Positions 31,460 to 39,128 of a stretch of DNA of 44,847 nucleotides are shown piece after piece (the first letter of the stretch is position 1; each line of letters begins with the position of its first letter). The notes beneath the pieces were generated by a model. It searched no databases, was not told the origin of the DNA, and saw only the letters and a program-made list of their open reading frames with translations. Made by a program: the position numbers and the translations under genes. Source of the stretch: Acidilobaceae archaeon (GTDB lineage Archaea > Thermoproteota > Thermoprotei_A > Sulfolobales > Acidilobaceae); NCBI GenBank assembly GCA_026985435.1, contig JALSQL010000049.1, forward strand, positions 1 through 44,847, in the 5' to 3' direction.

Positions 31460-32038
31460 TTGCCTCCCCAGCCCGCGCCAGCGGCTGGCCAGCCACTCGC
31501 CCAGCGCCCTGGCGGCCCTGGCCCTGTGGGAGTACCTGTTCTTCTCCTGGAGGCTCATCTCCGCGAACGTCCTCCCGTCGCCCTCGTCTGGTATGAATAT
31601 GGGGTCGAACCCGAAGCCCCCGGCGCCCCGTGGCTCCCCCGCTATCCTGCCGCAGACCTCCCCCTCGAATACCTTCTCGTAGGGGGGCAGTATGAGGGCT
31701 AGCGCGGCCCGGAAGCACGCCCTCCTCCGGGTGGAGCCCTCTAGGAGCTTGAGGATGCCCTCCACCCCTATTGTTTTGTAGGCGTAGCTGCTGTAGGGCC
31801 CGGGGAAGCCCCCCAGCTCCTCTATGAAGAGCCCGGAGTCGTCCGCTATCAGTGGCCTCCGGAGCTTAGAGTAGGCATGCCTGGCCGCCGTTAGGGCTAT
31901 CTCCCGGATGCTGTCGGACTGAATCTCGAGCTTGCCAACGCTGACCTGGTAGAGCTCCACACCATAGGGCTGCAGGGCGGCCTGGAGCTCGGCCAGCTTG
32001 TGCCTGTTACCGGTCACAAGGCCCAGCATCACCTTCAA
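31451..32038 (-). CDS. Non-canonical purine NTP pyrophosphatase (ITPase/HAM1/RdgB)
   Basis: House-cleaning enzyme that hydrolyses ITP, dITP and XTP to monophosphates. The 195 residues begin with GLVTGNRHKLAELQAAL (the SNNxxKxxE-type motif) and contain LIADDSGLFIEELGGFPGPYSSYA and GGFGFDPIFIPDEGDGRTFAEMS with the substrate-binding SHR-type ending YSHRARAARAL. The TTG at 32036-32038 is chosen because it overlaps the bud32 stop as TTGA and gives the family start KVMLGLVTGN. A GTG five codons upstream is possible. The last KEOPS-block gene before uS15. Confidence 0.92.
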   Translation of the reverse strand: MKVMLGLVTGNRHKLAELQAALQPYGVELYQVSVGKLEIQSDSIREIALTAARHAYSKLRRPLIADDSGLFIEELGGFPGPYSSYAYKTIGVEGILKLLEGSTRRRACFRAALALILPPYEKVFEGEVCGRIAGEPRGAGGFGFDPIFIPDEGDGRTFAEMSLQEKNRYSHRARAARALGEWLASRWRGLGRQSL

Positions 32039-32733
32039 GCCGTGCTCCCCCACACGCTCCTCCTCTCGGCCACGTAGCGGCCCATCAGCCTGATCTCCTC
32101 GGCCCTCCTAATGATAGGACCGGCGCCCCCTCCCATCGCGTGCTTGTAGCCGTCGAGGAACGCCTCATAACCCGGCCCCGCCAGGTGGGCGTGGGCGCTC
32201 TCCAGGCTCCTCCGGAACAGGTGCACGTCAACAGCCATCTCCTCCACTCCGGGGTCGGGCTCCGCCAGGCCGAAGTCTATAACCACCAGGCCGCCGCTGG
32301 GGGTCACTATCAGGTTGGATGTCGTATAGTCGCCGTGGGAGACCCTAGCCCTGTGGAGCGCCGCTAGCACCTCGCCCGCCAGGCGCAGGAGCCTGGGGGC
32401 CTCCTGCGGGCTGCTGCGGAGCGCCTCCCTCAGGAGCGTCCCCTCCACGTACTCGAACACTATCAGGCCCAGGCTGGGGTAGGCGGCGAGAACCGCCGGG
32501 GCCGGGGCGCCCCCCCGCCTGGCCCTCAGGGTTAGCCTGGCCTCCCTCCTCGTTCTCCCGCTCCGGATCGAGAGGTCTAGCCTGGGGTGCCTATAGGGCT
32601 TAGGGGGCCTCAGCTTGTAGACCGCCCTCAGGCCGGCGTAGGAGCCTAGCCTCACCTCCGCCTCGGCTCCCCTGCCGAGGAGGGGTAGCCTCCCCAGGGA
32701 TTCGAGGGCTAGCCTAGCGTCGAGGGGTACCAT
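32035..32733 (-). CDS. bud32: KEOPS kinase/ATPase Bud32
   Basis: Small atypical protein kinase of KEOPS that regulates Kae1. The 232 residues have the minimal kinase lobes: LLGRGAEAEVRLG (glycine loop), Lys40 in AVYKLRPPKPYRHPRLD, the catalytic loop HGDYTTSNLIV (133-143) and VIDFGLAEPD (DFG 153-155), then AVDVHLFRRSLESAH. The ATG at 32731-32733 is chosen because GGAGGTGCC immediately precedes it; a longer frame overlapping kae1 further is unlikely. It overlaps the kae1 end by 25 bases. It is a separate gene, not fused to kae1 as in some euryarchaea. Confidence 0.94.
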   Translation of the reverse strand: MVPLDARLALESLGRLPLLGRGAEAEVRLGSYAGLRAVYKLRPPKPYRHPRLDLSIRSGRTRREARLTLRARRGGAPAPAVLAAYPSLGLIVFEYVEGTLLREALRSSPQEAPRLLRLAGEVLAALHRARVSHGDYTTSNLIVTPSGGLVVIDFGLAEPDPGVEEMAVDVHLFRRSLESAHAHLAGPGYEAFLDGYKHAMGGGAGPIIRRAEEIRLMGRYVAERRSVWGSTA

Positions 32734-33725
32734 GGCACCTCCACCTCGTCGAGCCTCCACCTCTGCCTGATGAAGGCCCTAGCCGGCTCCAGGGTGGGCG
32801 CCCCGCTGCGCAGTGCTAGGAGGCCGGTGAGCGCTATCATGGCCCCGTTGTCCCCGGCGTACCTCTTCGGGACCGGCTTGTAGTCGACGCCCCGGGCCTC
32901 CGCCATGAGTCGTAGCTTCTCCCTCAACACGTCACTAGCCGCCACTCCGCCTGTGAGGGTTAGCTGCCCCTTCCCCGTGTGGGCTAGCCCCCTCTCCGCC
33001 ACCTCCACTATGGCGGAGTACGCTATCTCCCTGAGAGTGTAGCAGACGTCGGCCAGCCTACCGCGGCCGAGGCGCCTGGCGGCGCGGAGGGCCGCTGTTA
33101 GGAGGCCGGAGTACGAGACGTCCTGCCCCTTCACCACGTAGGGTAGCAGGCCGTCCACATAGTCCCCGCCCTCGGCGCACCTGTCAACGGCGTGCCTGCC
33201 TCCCACAACGTAGGGTGGGGCTATCCCGACCTCTCTGCTGAAGGTGTCAAGCAGGTTGCCTAGCGCGATGTCGAGTGTCTCCCCGAACACCCTATACCTC
33301 CCCTCGAGGAAGGTCGTTATCGTGGTGTTACCGCCCGAGACGTAGACGACCAGGGGGTCTAGGAGCCCCGTCGTGAACCGTGCTATCTCGATGTGCGCCA
33401 CGGCATGGTTGACCGGTATAAGGGGCTTCGAGTAGGCCGCCGCTAGGGCCCTGGCGACGGTCGCGCCAACCCTCAGGGCCGGCCCCATCCCGGGCCCCAG
33501 GGCCACTGCGACTCCAGCCAGGTCGCGGGGCCCAACGCCAGCCTCGCGGAGCGCTTCACCCACCGCCTCCCCGGCGACCCTCGAGAAGAACGAGGCCACC
33601 TCCCGGGGCAGGATGCCCCCCCTCTCTGGCCTGTAATGCCTGCGGACGTCCGAGAGTATGAAGGGCTCCTCTTCCCCCACCACCGAGACTCCGAATGTGT
33701 GGGCCGTCGACTCTATGCCCAGCAC
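32709..33725 (-). CDS. kae1: KEOPS catalytic subunit Kae1 (t6A synthase)
   Basis: Transfers threonylcarbamoyl to A37 of tRNA. From GTG 33723-33725 it is 338 residues, the family length, and begins LGIESTAHTFGVSVV. Metal-site and fold motifs are VNHAVAHIEIARF (HxxxH), VYVSGGNTTI, GETLDIALGNLLDTFSREVG, LTLTGGVAASDVLREKL and RYAGDNGAMIA. The frame is open 16 codons further, to a GTG at 33773 inside eS31 that has a GGAGAGGTGG before it. The shorter form fits homologs, so I prefer it. It follows eS31 and precedes bud32. Confidence 0.96.
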   Translation of the reverse strand: MLGIESTAHTFGVSVVGEEEPFILSDVRRHYRPERGGILPREVASFFSRVAGEAVGEALREAGVGPRDLAGVAVALGPGMGPALRVGATVARALAAAYSKPLIPVNHAVAHIEIARFTTGLLDPLVVYVSGGNTTITTFLEGRYRVFGETLDIALGNLLDTFSREVGIAPPYVVGGRHAVDRCAEGGDYVDGLLPYVVKGQDVSYSGLLTAALRAARRLGRGRLADVCYTLREIAYSAIVEVAERGLAHTGKGQLTLTGGVAASDVLREKLRLMAEARGVDYKPVPKRYAGDNGAMIALTGLLALRSGAPTLEPARAFIRQRWRLDEVEVPWYPSTLG

Positions 33726-33735
33726 GTAGAGGGGT

Positions 33736-33921
33736 CTACTTCGTGACGAACTCCGTGTACCCGCAGTGGCCACAGTGCCACCTCTCCACAGGCTTCAGGT
33801 GGTGGGCCATTATGCTTCCACAGCGCGGGCACTTCTTGTTCTTGAGGCGTATGGTGCCGGTCTTGTAGTCGTACTCGTACACCATCCTGATGTAGGCTTT
33901 AACCTTCTTCTTCCCCACCAC
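33736..33921 (-). CDS. rps27ae: Ribosomal protein eS31 (S27Ae)
   Basis: Small-subunit zinc protein of 61 residues without the ubiquitin part found in eukaryotes. Zinc ligands are Cys31, Cys34, Cys50 and Cys53 (CPRCGS and CGHCGY). It is preceded by eS24 with a 10-base gap and followed by kae1, the usual archaeal order. Confidence 0.95.
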   Translation of the reverse strand: MVGKKKVKAYIRMVYEYDYKTGTIRLKNKKCPRCGSIMAHHLKPVERWHCGHCGYTEFVTK

Positions 33922-33931
33922 TCGTCACCCC

Positions 33932-34270
33932 CTAGAACTCCAGCTCGACGCCCCCGTTCCTGTCTATGACGTACTGCGGCTCGAACTGCAGCGCCCTCTC
34001 CTTCGAGTCGTATATGTGGACCTCCGCTACGGATACCCCCATACCGTACTCGGTGTCGATCCTCCTAATGTAGACCCTCGAGACGTCGGCTCCGAAAGCG
34101 TTGGCTAGGGCCATCCTGAGCATTATCCTCATCGGCGTGGGCTTCAGCATGTGGTGTATCCTCAGCGTCACCTCCCTCCTCCTTATGAGCGGGTTATACC
34201 AGTCCCGGACCACCTCCGCAACCACGCCCTCGCCGAGGTCTATCTTCCTTCCCTGCACCTGGCCGCTCAA
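33932..34270 (-). CDS. rps24e: Ribosomal protein eS24 (S24e)
   Basis: Small-subunit ribosomal protein, 112 residues. It has RDWYNPLIRRREVTLRIHH, PTPMRIMLRMALANAFGADVSRVYIRRIDTEYGMG in parts, and EVHIYDSKERALQFEPQY, matching S24e. The TTG start follows GGGGAGGC with only one or two bases between. A TATA-like box lies about 37-45 bases upstream. Confidence 0.94.
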   Translation of the reverse strand: MSGQVQGRKIDLGEGVVAEVVRDWYNPLIRRREVTLRIHHMLKPTPMRIMLRMALANAFGADVSRVYIRRIDTEYGMGVSVAEVHIYDSKERALQFEPQYVIDRNGGVELEF

Positions 34271-34305
34271 GCCTCCCCTCCCTCCCCGGGGGCCCCAGCT
34301 CCTAG

Positions 34306-34316
34306 GCTTTTATGCT
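34306..34316 (-). promoter_or_regulatory. Putative eS24 promoter
   Basis: The minus strand reads GCATAAAAGCC, overlapping the end of the dephospho-CoA kinase gene. It predicts a transcript start about 16 bases before the eS24 TTG. Confidence 0.4.
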
Positions 34317-34870
34317 AAAGCCCTCCCCGGCTGCAGGCGCATGTGGCGGAGCCAGGCGTCTATCCTCCTCTCCCTAGTGGCCCAGACCAGCGCTACCCCC
34401 CTGCCGGGCACGCCGTAGGCGACCAGGCCCCCCGTGGGCATGCACTCCAGGAGGGGGAGGGCCAGCATGTCCTCCTCCCCCTCAACGAACACCGCGTGGC
34501 GCCCCCCGGAGCGGGCCAGCCTGCATAGCAGGCCAGCGGCCTCCGGCGCTAGGCTCCCGCGGGGGTTGCGGGTTATGTGGACCCTGAACCCTAGCATGAT
34601 CGCGGGGCCTACAGGGGACTGGACCTCGATGCCCCTCCTGGTGACCCCGTCGAAGACGGTTATCACGAGCCCCGGCCACTCCTCGCTAGCCTCGAGCGCT
34701 TCCATACAGTGCCTGGAGACGACGTCGCCCACGCACGCCGCCGCTGTGGTTCGGGGTAGCGCCTCCGCTATGCACCCCTCGCCGCTGCACACGAGGCCCC
34801 GCGGGGCGGCGAAGTCCCTGCGGGCCTCTACCGGTAGGACCAGCGCTGGGATGGCCCGGGGGGCCTTCAA
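34310..34870 (-). CDS. GTP-dependent dephospho-CoA kinase (DUF359 family)
   Basis: Predicted last step of archaeal CoA synthesis, using GTP. The 186 residues show LPRTTAAACVGDVVSRHCMEA (GDVVS motif), VITVFDGVTRRGIEVQ (the FDGxTxR element), ITRNPRGSLAPEAAGLL, FVEGEEDMLALPLLECMPTGG and VAYGVPGRGVALVWAT, which are the DUF359 motifs in order. The TTG at 34868-34870 overlaps the spt4 stop as TTGA. The longer upstream frame is a shadow of spt4 and is rejected. The position between spt4 and eS24 is typical. Confidence 0.9.
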   Translation of the reverse strand: MKAPRAIPALVLPVEARRDFAAPRGLVCSGEGCIAEALPRTTAAACVGDVVSRHCMEALEASEEWPGLVITVFDGVTRRGIEVQSPVGPAIMLGFRVHITRNPRGSLAPEAAGLLCRLARSGGRHAVFVEGEEDMLALPLLECMPTGGLVAYGVPGRGVALVWATRERRIDAWLRHMRLQPGRALA

Positions 34871-35067
34871 GCCGTGTAGCCCCCGACTCTTATCGCGTAG
34901 ATGTACGCCTTCTCCCTGCCAAGTATCCTGGCGACGTAGCTCTCCTTGGGGTCTAGGATTATTACTATCCCGTCCCAGTCGTCGGAGAAGCTGGTGCCGC
35001 CGCACACGGGGCAGACCTCGGCGTCGCGCTTCACGAGGGCGCCGCAGGTCCTGCAGGCCTTGAACAT
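34867..35067 (-). CDS. spt4: Transcription elongation factor Spt4 (RpoE'')
   Basis: Zinc protein partner of Spt5, attached to RNA polymerase. The 66 residues begin FKACRTCGALVKRDAEVCPVCGG, giving two CxxC pairs, followed by SDDWDGIVIILDPKESYVAR and the C-terminal IYAIRVGGY, all typical of archaeal Spt4. It starts 17 bases after rpo7 ends. Confidence 0.95.
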   Translation of the reverse strand: MFKACRTCGALVKRDAEVCPVCGGTSFSDDWDGIVIILDPKESYVARILGREKAYIYAIRVGGYTA

Positions 35068-35084
35068 GCTCCGCTTCGGCAGGC

Positions 35085-35651
35085 CTACTCACCCCCCTCC
35101 CTGGAGACCTGCTCCTCGACCCACTCCTCCTTCCCCAGGTAGGGCTGCCTCATCGTTAGCCCTATCCTGAGCTGCCTGGAGACCCTGTCGGCGCCGCTGA
35201 TCTGTGTTATCCTCACCCTCACAACGTCGCCCACGCCCACCGACCGGCCGCTCTCTGTGCCCACGAAGCCCCTCATCGCCGGCTGGTACTCCACCCTCTC
35301 GTCCATTATCTGGCTCCTATGGACGAAGCCGTCGAGCGGCCCGAGGTCTACGAAGAGGCCGAACTCGCGCGCCTCCTTCACGCGCCCCCGGGCGACCTCC
35401 AGCAGCACGGGCTTGTATGCGACCACCTCGTACTCGACCGGGTAGTAGGTGTGGGGGTCCCCGGGCAGCAGGATGCCGTCGCCGACCACGCGGGCGCTCA
35501 CGACCGCCAGGTATATGCCCTGCTCGGGGTCCCGGGTTCCCTCAACGCTCGACCTCAGTATCTCCAGCACGACCTCGTCGAGCGGCCGCTCCTCCCGCAT
35601 GGCCATGGGCGGTACTCCGACCCACTCCCTCATCTTGTACAGCACGTACAA
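35085..35651 (-). CDS. rpo7: RNA polymerase subunit Rpo7 (RpoE')
   Basis: Stalk subunit of archaeal RNA polymerase. The 188 residues begin YVLYKMREWVGVPPMAM, aligning base for base with the usual start MYxLxxxxDxVxIPP. The S1/OB part follows: ARGRVKEAREFGLFVDLGPLDGFVHRSQIMD, and the end VSRQLRIGLTMRQPYLGK. The TTG at 35649-35651 is chosen from this alignment. GGTGGAGG lies one base before it; a GTG two codons later would have better spacing. It leads the spt4 group. Confidence 0.94.
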   Translation of the reverse strand: MYVLYKMREWVGVPPMAMREERPLDEVVLEILRSSVEGTRDPEQGIYLAVVSARVVGDGILLPGDPHTYYPVEYEVVAYKPVLLEVARGRVKEAREFGLFVDLGPLDGFVHRSQIMDERVEYQPAMRGFVGTESGRSVGVGDVVRVRITQISGADRVSRQLRIGLTMRQPYLGKEEWVEEQVSREGGE

Positions 35652-35716
35652 GCCTCCACCCCCAGCCCGCCCCGCGGGGCTGGCTACCTCGGGCCTCTGG
35701 GCGGGCACGGCTCTGC

Positions 35717-35740
35717 CCTAATAACGTCTACCATTAAAGT
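35717..35740 (-). promoter_or_regulatory. Putative rpo7-spt4 promoter
   Basis: The minus strand holds two TATA-like boxes, ACTTTAATGG (35731-35740) and CGTTATTAGG (35718-35727). Either would give a leader of about 45-60 bases that includes a GC-rich inverted repeat. Confidence 0.35.
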
Positions 35741-36193
35741 CTACAGGGGCTCCCATTCAAGCTCAAGAATCCCCTCCGATTCCCTATAGTATAGCGTGGG
35801 CACCCCCAGCTTCCTCAGCCTCCTCCTCAGGGTGCGGTCGCTCGACGCCACGACGACCCTCAAGCCCTCAGCCCTGAGTGACCTCGCCGCGGCCTCGATC
35901 GAGTCGTCCGCGTCCCGCACCCCCGTCTCGAGGGCCTTCACCCCCAGGCGCTCAGCCAGGCGTAGCGCCCCGGCGGCGAGCCTCCTCACCGTCTGCCTGG
36001 GGTGCGTGGCGGCCAGCCGCTCGAGCTCCTCTAGGACCGAGTCTGTCGCGTATAGATCGTAGGCGGCCCCGAGGGCCTCCCCGATCATGGAGGGCGCCAC
36101 GGCCCCCGACGCCATCATGATCAGCGTGTTGGAGTCTAGGATAACCGCTAGCCTCTCTACTCTTTTACGATCCCCCAGCCTACCAGCCTCCAC
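35741..36193 (-). CDS. PIN-domain protein, Fcf1/Utp23-like (COG1412)
   Basis: Predicted ribonuclease, probably in rRNA processing. The 150 residues show the PIN acidic residues: ILDSNTLIMM (Asp20), DSVLEELERL, RDADDSIEAAARSL and VVASSDRTLRRRLRKLGVPTLYY. The ending in an LEWEPL peptide is typical of the small archaeal Fcf1-like group encoded next to aIF2-gamma. The GTG start overlaps the aIF2-gamma end by 37 bases. It differs from VapC toxins by its fixed neighbourhood and lack of an antitoxin. Confidence 0.82.
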   Translation of the reverse strand: MEAGRLGDRKRVERLAVILDSNTLIMMASGAVAPSMIGEALGAAYDLYATDSVLEELERLAATHPRQTVRRLAAGALRLAERLGVKALETGVRDADDSIEAAARSLRAEGLRVVVASSDRTLRRRLRKLGVPTLYYRESEGILELEWEPL

Positions 36194-37395
36194 TTCCCGT
36201 GCACCCTCTTGCTTATGGCCACGCGGGCGCCCCTCCAGGCGACCACGGGCCTCCTAAGTATGACCTCCAGCGTGTCCTTGGTCACCCTCGTGGTGACGCC
36301 CAGCGTTATTGCGGTGCCCACGGTTATCATCAGCGGCTCCCTGGGCTGGATGCTTGTAACCCTAACCTCCTCCTTGAGGCCGACGACTCTCTCGAGGAGC
36401 CTGTACTCGATGTGGAGCCTGTCGAAGACTGGCGGCAGCTGGCCAGGCTTGCCGACGGCGTTTCCGACTAGGTTGTCGGACTTTGTCAGGCTCGGGTCGA
36501 GCTTCGTCCCTATAGCCACCAGGCCGCCGGGCTTCGCCTCCTCAACCTCTATGCTGCCGAATCGGAGGCTCTCGACGGTCGTGTGGAGCGGCACATACTC
36601 TATCTTGGAGCCCTTCCTCACGGGGGCCCCAGGGAGTATCTCTATCTCATCTCCGACCCGGAACACTCCATGCATTATAGCGCCGCCAATGACGCCCCCA
36701 ACCAGCTTGTCCGGCGGCGTCCCAGGCTTGTTCACGTCGAAGCTCCTCGCGACGAACATTAGCGGCGGCTTGTCCAGCTCCCTCTCGGGTGTGGGTATGA
36801 ACTCCTCTATGGCTGCTAGCACCGCGTCTATGTTACCCCTCTTCAGGGCGCTGACCGGTATGATCGGGGCGTCCTCCGCCCACGTGCCCTCGAGGAACCT
36901 CTTTATCTCCCTATAGCTCTCCCTCGCCCTCTCCGGGGTCACCACGTCGACCTTGTTCTGCACTACCACCAGGTTCCTGACGCCTATGATGTCTAGCGCT
37001 ACGAAGTGCTCCCTAGTCTGGGGCTGGGGGCAGGGCTCGTTCGCCGCAACCACCAGTATCGCCCCGTCCATCAGCGCCGCGCCGGAGAGCATCGTCGCCA
37101 TCAGTATCTCGTGCCCGGGGGCGTCCACGTACGAGACCCTCCTCCGGAGCACGGGCGTGGCGCTCGGATCGCACTCGCAGACGGGCTCGGGGGTGAAGGC
37201 TTCTATGCCACTACAGCCCTCGCACTGCCACACCTCGCCATCGGCGTATCCCAGCTTTATCGTCATGCCCCTCCTGATCTCCTCGCTGTGCCTCATGGTC
37301 CAGACCCCGGTGAGGGCTTGGACCAGGGTCGTCTTACCGTGGTCTACGTGGCCGACGACACCGATGTTGACCTCGGGCTGCCTCTGCTCCACCAT
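36157..37395 (-). CDS. aif2g: Translation initiation factor aIF2 gamma
   Basis: GTPase that delivers initiator tRNA to the small subunit. The 412 residues contain GHVDHGKT (15-22), the zinc knuckle Cys58, Cys61, Cys73 and Cys75 (QCEGC and VCECD), DAPGHEILMATMLSGAALMDGAILVVAANE in parts (DAPGH is G3), and QNKVDVV (G4). Domains II and III follow with PGGLVAIGTKLDPSLTKSDN. ATG start. A TATA-like CATAATAGG (37436-37444, minus strand) lies about 45 bases upstream. Confidence 0.97.
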   Translation of the reverse strand: MVEQRQPEVNIGVVGHVDHGKTTLVQALTGVWTMRHSEEIRRGMTIKLGYADGEVWQCEGCSGIEAFTPEPVCECDPSATPVLRRRVSYVDAPGHEILMATMLSGAALMDGAILVVAANEPCPQPQTREHFVALDIIGVRNLVVVQNKVDVVTPERARESYREIKRFLEGTWAEDAPIIPVSALKRGNIDAVLAAIEEFIPTPERELDKPPLMFVARSFDVNKPGTPPDKLVGGVIGGAIMHGVFRVGDEIEILPGAPVRKGSKIEYVPLHTTVESLRFGSIEVEEAKPGGLVAIGTKLDPSLTKSDNLVGNAVGKPGQLPPVFDRLHIEYRLLERVVGLKEEVRVTSIQPREPLMITVGTAITLGVTTRVTKDTLEVILRRPVVAWRGARVAISKRVHGKWRLVGWGIVKE

Positions 37396-37435
37396 AGCCC
37401 TAACCCCGTCTCCGAGAGACGCCCGGCTACCCGCC

Positions 37436-37444
37436 TATTATGCG
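37436..37444 (-). promoter_or_regulatory. Putative aIF2-gamma promoter
   Basis: The minus strand reads GCATAATAGG, predicting a leader of about 19 bases before the ATG. Confidence 0.4.
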
Positions 37445-37548
37445 TGAGCCCAAGAGGCGGTCGACCGAGGGTACTGGCGTCACGGCCCGGCGCGGGCTCG
37501 ACCTAAAGCGCTTCTTCATCCCGCCCCCACTTACCAGCGCTCCCGGGG

Positions 37549-37560
37549 AGGCTTTATCGC
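37549..37560 (+). promoter_or_regulatory. Putative promoter of the MBL-fold gene
   Basis: AGGCTTTATCGC on the plus strand lies 32-43 bases before the TTG start of the hydrolase gene and predicts a leader of only about 10 bases. The rest of 37396-37550 shows no convincing gene. Confidence 0.4.
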
Positions 37561-37591
37561 AGCCCGGGAGGCGCTGGAGCCGGGGGCCCGC

Positions 37592-38506
37592 TTGGAGGTT
37601 GAGGTGGCGGTTTTCCGCGATTACGAGTTCCCACTCGACAAGCCGGTCAACTTCTACCTAGTCCGAGCTGGCTCGGTGAGTGTGCTGGTCGATACTGGCA
37701 CTGGGAGAACGCTCTCCACCCAGGCCCTCAACCCTAGCGTGGTAGTGCTAACCCACTACCACTGGGACCATAGCGGGGGCCTCGTGCCCCTGGCCCGCTC
37801 GGGCCGCGGGGCTCTCAGGGTGTGCGCCTCGCGCAGAACCATAGAGCAGCTCTCGCGGCCCAGCTGGGTTCTAGAACACATGGAGACCGTCGGCAGGGCA
37901 GTGGGCCTCAGGGCTGGCCCTGGGGAGAGGGCATTCGCGGAGGCGATGTATAGCCGGTATTCCGCCATAAGTGAGGCCGCCAGCGCTCTCGGCGTTGAGG
38001 AGGTCGGCGAGTGCCTATCAAAAATGGGCGTAGTCGCGGACTGGCTGGAGTGCCCCGGCCACTCCGACGACCACATATGCGTCGAGCTCGGGCGCCACCT
38101 ATTTGTTGGCGACAACATTATAGGCTCGCCCAACGTGACGCTCTCCAACACCTACAAGTACTTCGAGAGCATGACGCTGGCCCTAGCCAGGCCCTCATTC
38201 GCCACCGTACACCCCGGCCACGGCCCGGGCGCTCTGACTAGGACTGATGCCGCTAGCCTGCTGGTCGAGACGATGAGGAGGAAGAGGAGGAGGCTCGCCT
38301 TAGCTATCGCCGCCGCTGCTAGGGGTGGAGGGAGGTGGGTGGGCCTAGACGAGGTCTACAGGACCGTGTACCCGGCCCCCCCAAACCCTGTGGTGGCGTG
38401 GGTAGCCGCCAGGAGCCTGCTGGGGTACCTGGCCTCCCTGGAGTCGGACGGCGTTGTCGAGGTTGACAGGTCGCGGAGCCCCTGGAGGGTGAGGTTGATG
38501 GGCTAG
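37592..38506 (+). CDS. MBL-fold metallo-hydrolase
   Basis: Metallo-beta-lactamase-fold hydrolase of unknown substrate, 304 residues. Metal-site motifs are HYHWDH (55-60), a later histidine in CPGHSDDHICV, FVGDNIIG (bridging aspartate) and TVHPGHGPG. The C-terminal third is a basic helical region (ETMRRKRRRLALAIAAAA) with a winged-helix-like ending, as in LACTB2/CPSF-like hydrolases that may act on RNA or thioesters. The TTG start follows a short leader. It is convergent with eS28, overlapping by 4 bases. Confidence 0.85.
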   Translation: MEVEVAVFRDYEFPLDKPVNFYLVRAGSVSVLVDTGTGRTLSTQALNPSVVVLTHYHWDHSGGLVPLARSGRGALRVCASRRTIEQLSRPSWVLEHMETVGRAVGLRAGPGERAFAEAMYSRYSAISEAASALGVEEVGECLSKMGVVADWLECPGHSDDHICVELGRHLFVGDNIIGSPNVTLSNTYKYFESMTLALARPSFATVHPGHGPGALTRTDAASLLVETMRRKRRRLALAIAAAARGGGRWVGLDEVYRTVYPAPPNPVVAWVAARSLLGYLASLESDGVVEVDRSRSPWRVRLMG

Positions 38507-38739
38507 CGGCGCCTCCTGCTGAGCTTCCTGGCCTCCCTCTCCGTCTCCCTCAGTATGAGGATGTCGCCAACCCTAACGGGGCCCATGACGTTCCTCGTTA
38601 TTATCCTCCCCTTATCGCGGCCCTCGAGTATCCTGACGCGAACCTGGGTCACCTCGCCCGCGACCCCTGTCCTCCCCAGTATCTGTATCACCTCGGCGGG
38701 GTATCCTATGTCCTCTATGATGCTCCCCTCCTCGGACAC
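38503..38739 (-). CDS. rps28e: Ribosomal protein eS28 (S28e)
   Basis: Small-subunit OB-fold protein, 78 residues. The sequence PAEVIQILGRTGVAGEVTQVRVRILEGRD is seen in parts, with GRIITRNVMGPVRVGDILILRETEREARKL at the end, typical of S28e. It is on the opposite strand from eL24, whereas in most crenarchaea the two are co-directional; no L7Ae gene is next to it here. GTG start. Confidence 0.95.
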   Translation of the reverse strand: MSEEGSIIEDIGYPAEVIQILGRTGVAGEVTQVRVRILEGRDKGRIITRNVMGPVRVGDILILRETEREARKLSRRRR

Positions 38740-38774
38740 TCCAGCCTCACCGCCAGCCTGGGCTTCGGGGGAAG

Positions 38775-38787
38775 GGCTAAAAACTCG
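38775..38787. promoter_or_regulatory. Putative bidirectional promoter of eS28 and eL24
   Basis: GGCTAAAAACTCG on the plus strand and GAGTTTTTAGCC on the minus strand. It is the only AT-rich stretch between the divergent genes, about 36-48 bases before the eS28 GTG and 48-60 before the eL24 GTG. Confidence 0.4.
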
Positions 38788-38834
38788 CTGTCCCCCGCAG
38801 GGCCAGCATCGGGTATCGGAGGGGGTGGACGAGT

Positions 38835-39023
38835 GTGCCCAAGCTACGCACGTGCAGCTACTGTGGAGGCATAATAGAGCCCGGCACAGGCATCATGTAC
38901 GTTACTAAGAGGGGCGACATTCTATGGTTCTGTAGCAGCAAGTGCTTCAAGAACTTCCTCAAGCTACGCCGGAAGCCTGCGAAGGTCACCTGGATCGCCA
39001 AGAGGATGTCTAGGAGGTCCTGA
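38835..39023 (+). CDS. rpl24e: Ribosomal protein eL24 (L24e)
   Basis: Large-subunit zinc protein of 62 residues. Zinc ligands are Cys7, Cys10, Cys33 and Cys37 (CSYCGG, FCSSKCF). It ends in a basic helix with WIAKRMSRR. GTG start with GGGGGTGG upstream. NDK follows after 105 bases with its own promoter. Confidence 0.95.
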   Translation: MPKLRTCSYCGGIIEPGTGIMYVTKRGDILWFCSSKCFKNFLKLRRKPAKVTWIAKRMSRRS

Positions 39024-39082
39024 GAGCCCCAGCCTCCCCCGGGGCTGGCGCTGCTCCTCCCCCTGCCTGCCCTGGGCTGGGC

Positions 39083-39091
39083 GGCTTTAAC
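39083..39091 (+). promoter_or_regulatory. Putative NDK promoter
   Basis: GGCTTTAACC on the plus strand; a start about 25 bases on (near 39112) places the first usable codon at GTG 39129 rather than at GTG 39105. Confidence 0.4.
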
Positions 39092-39128
39092 CCCCCACAA
39101 TGGGGTGCCGGGGGCTGGGTGCTTCGGG

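Noticed and set aside
34871..35092. Long N-terminal extension of the dephospho-CoA kinase frame
   Set aside because: It is the alternate-frame shadow of spt4; the TTGA start after spt4 fits the family.
37440..37661. 73-codon plus-strand frame with a PCNA-box-like LDLKRFF
   Set aside because: It overlaps the MBL gene by 70 bases, has no ribosome-binding site and covers the predicted promoter; probably chance.
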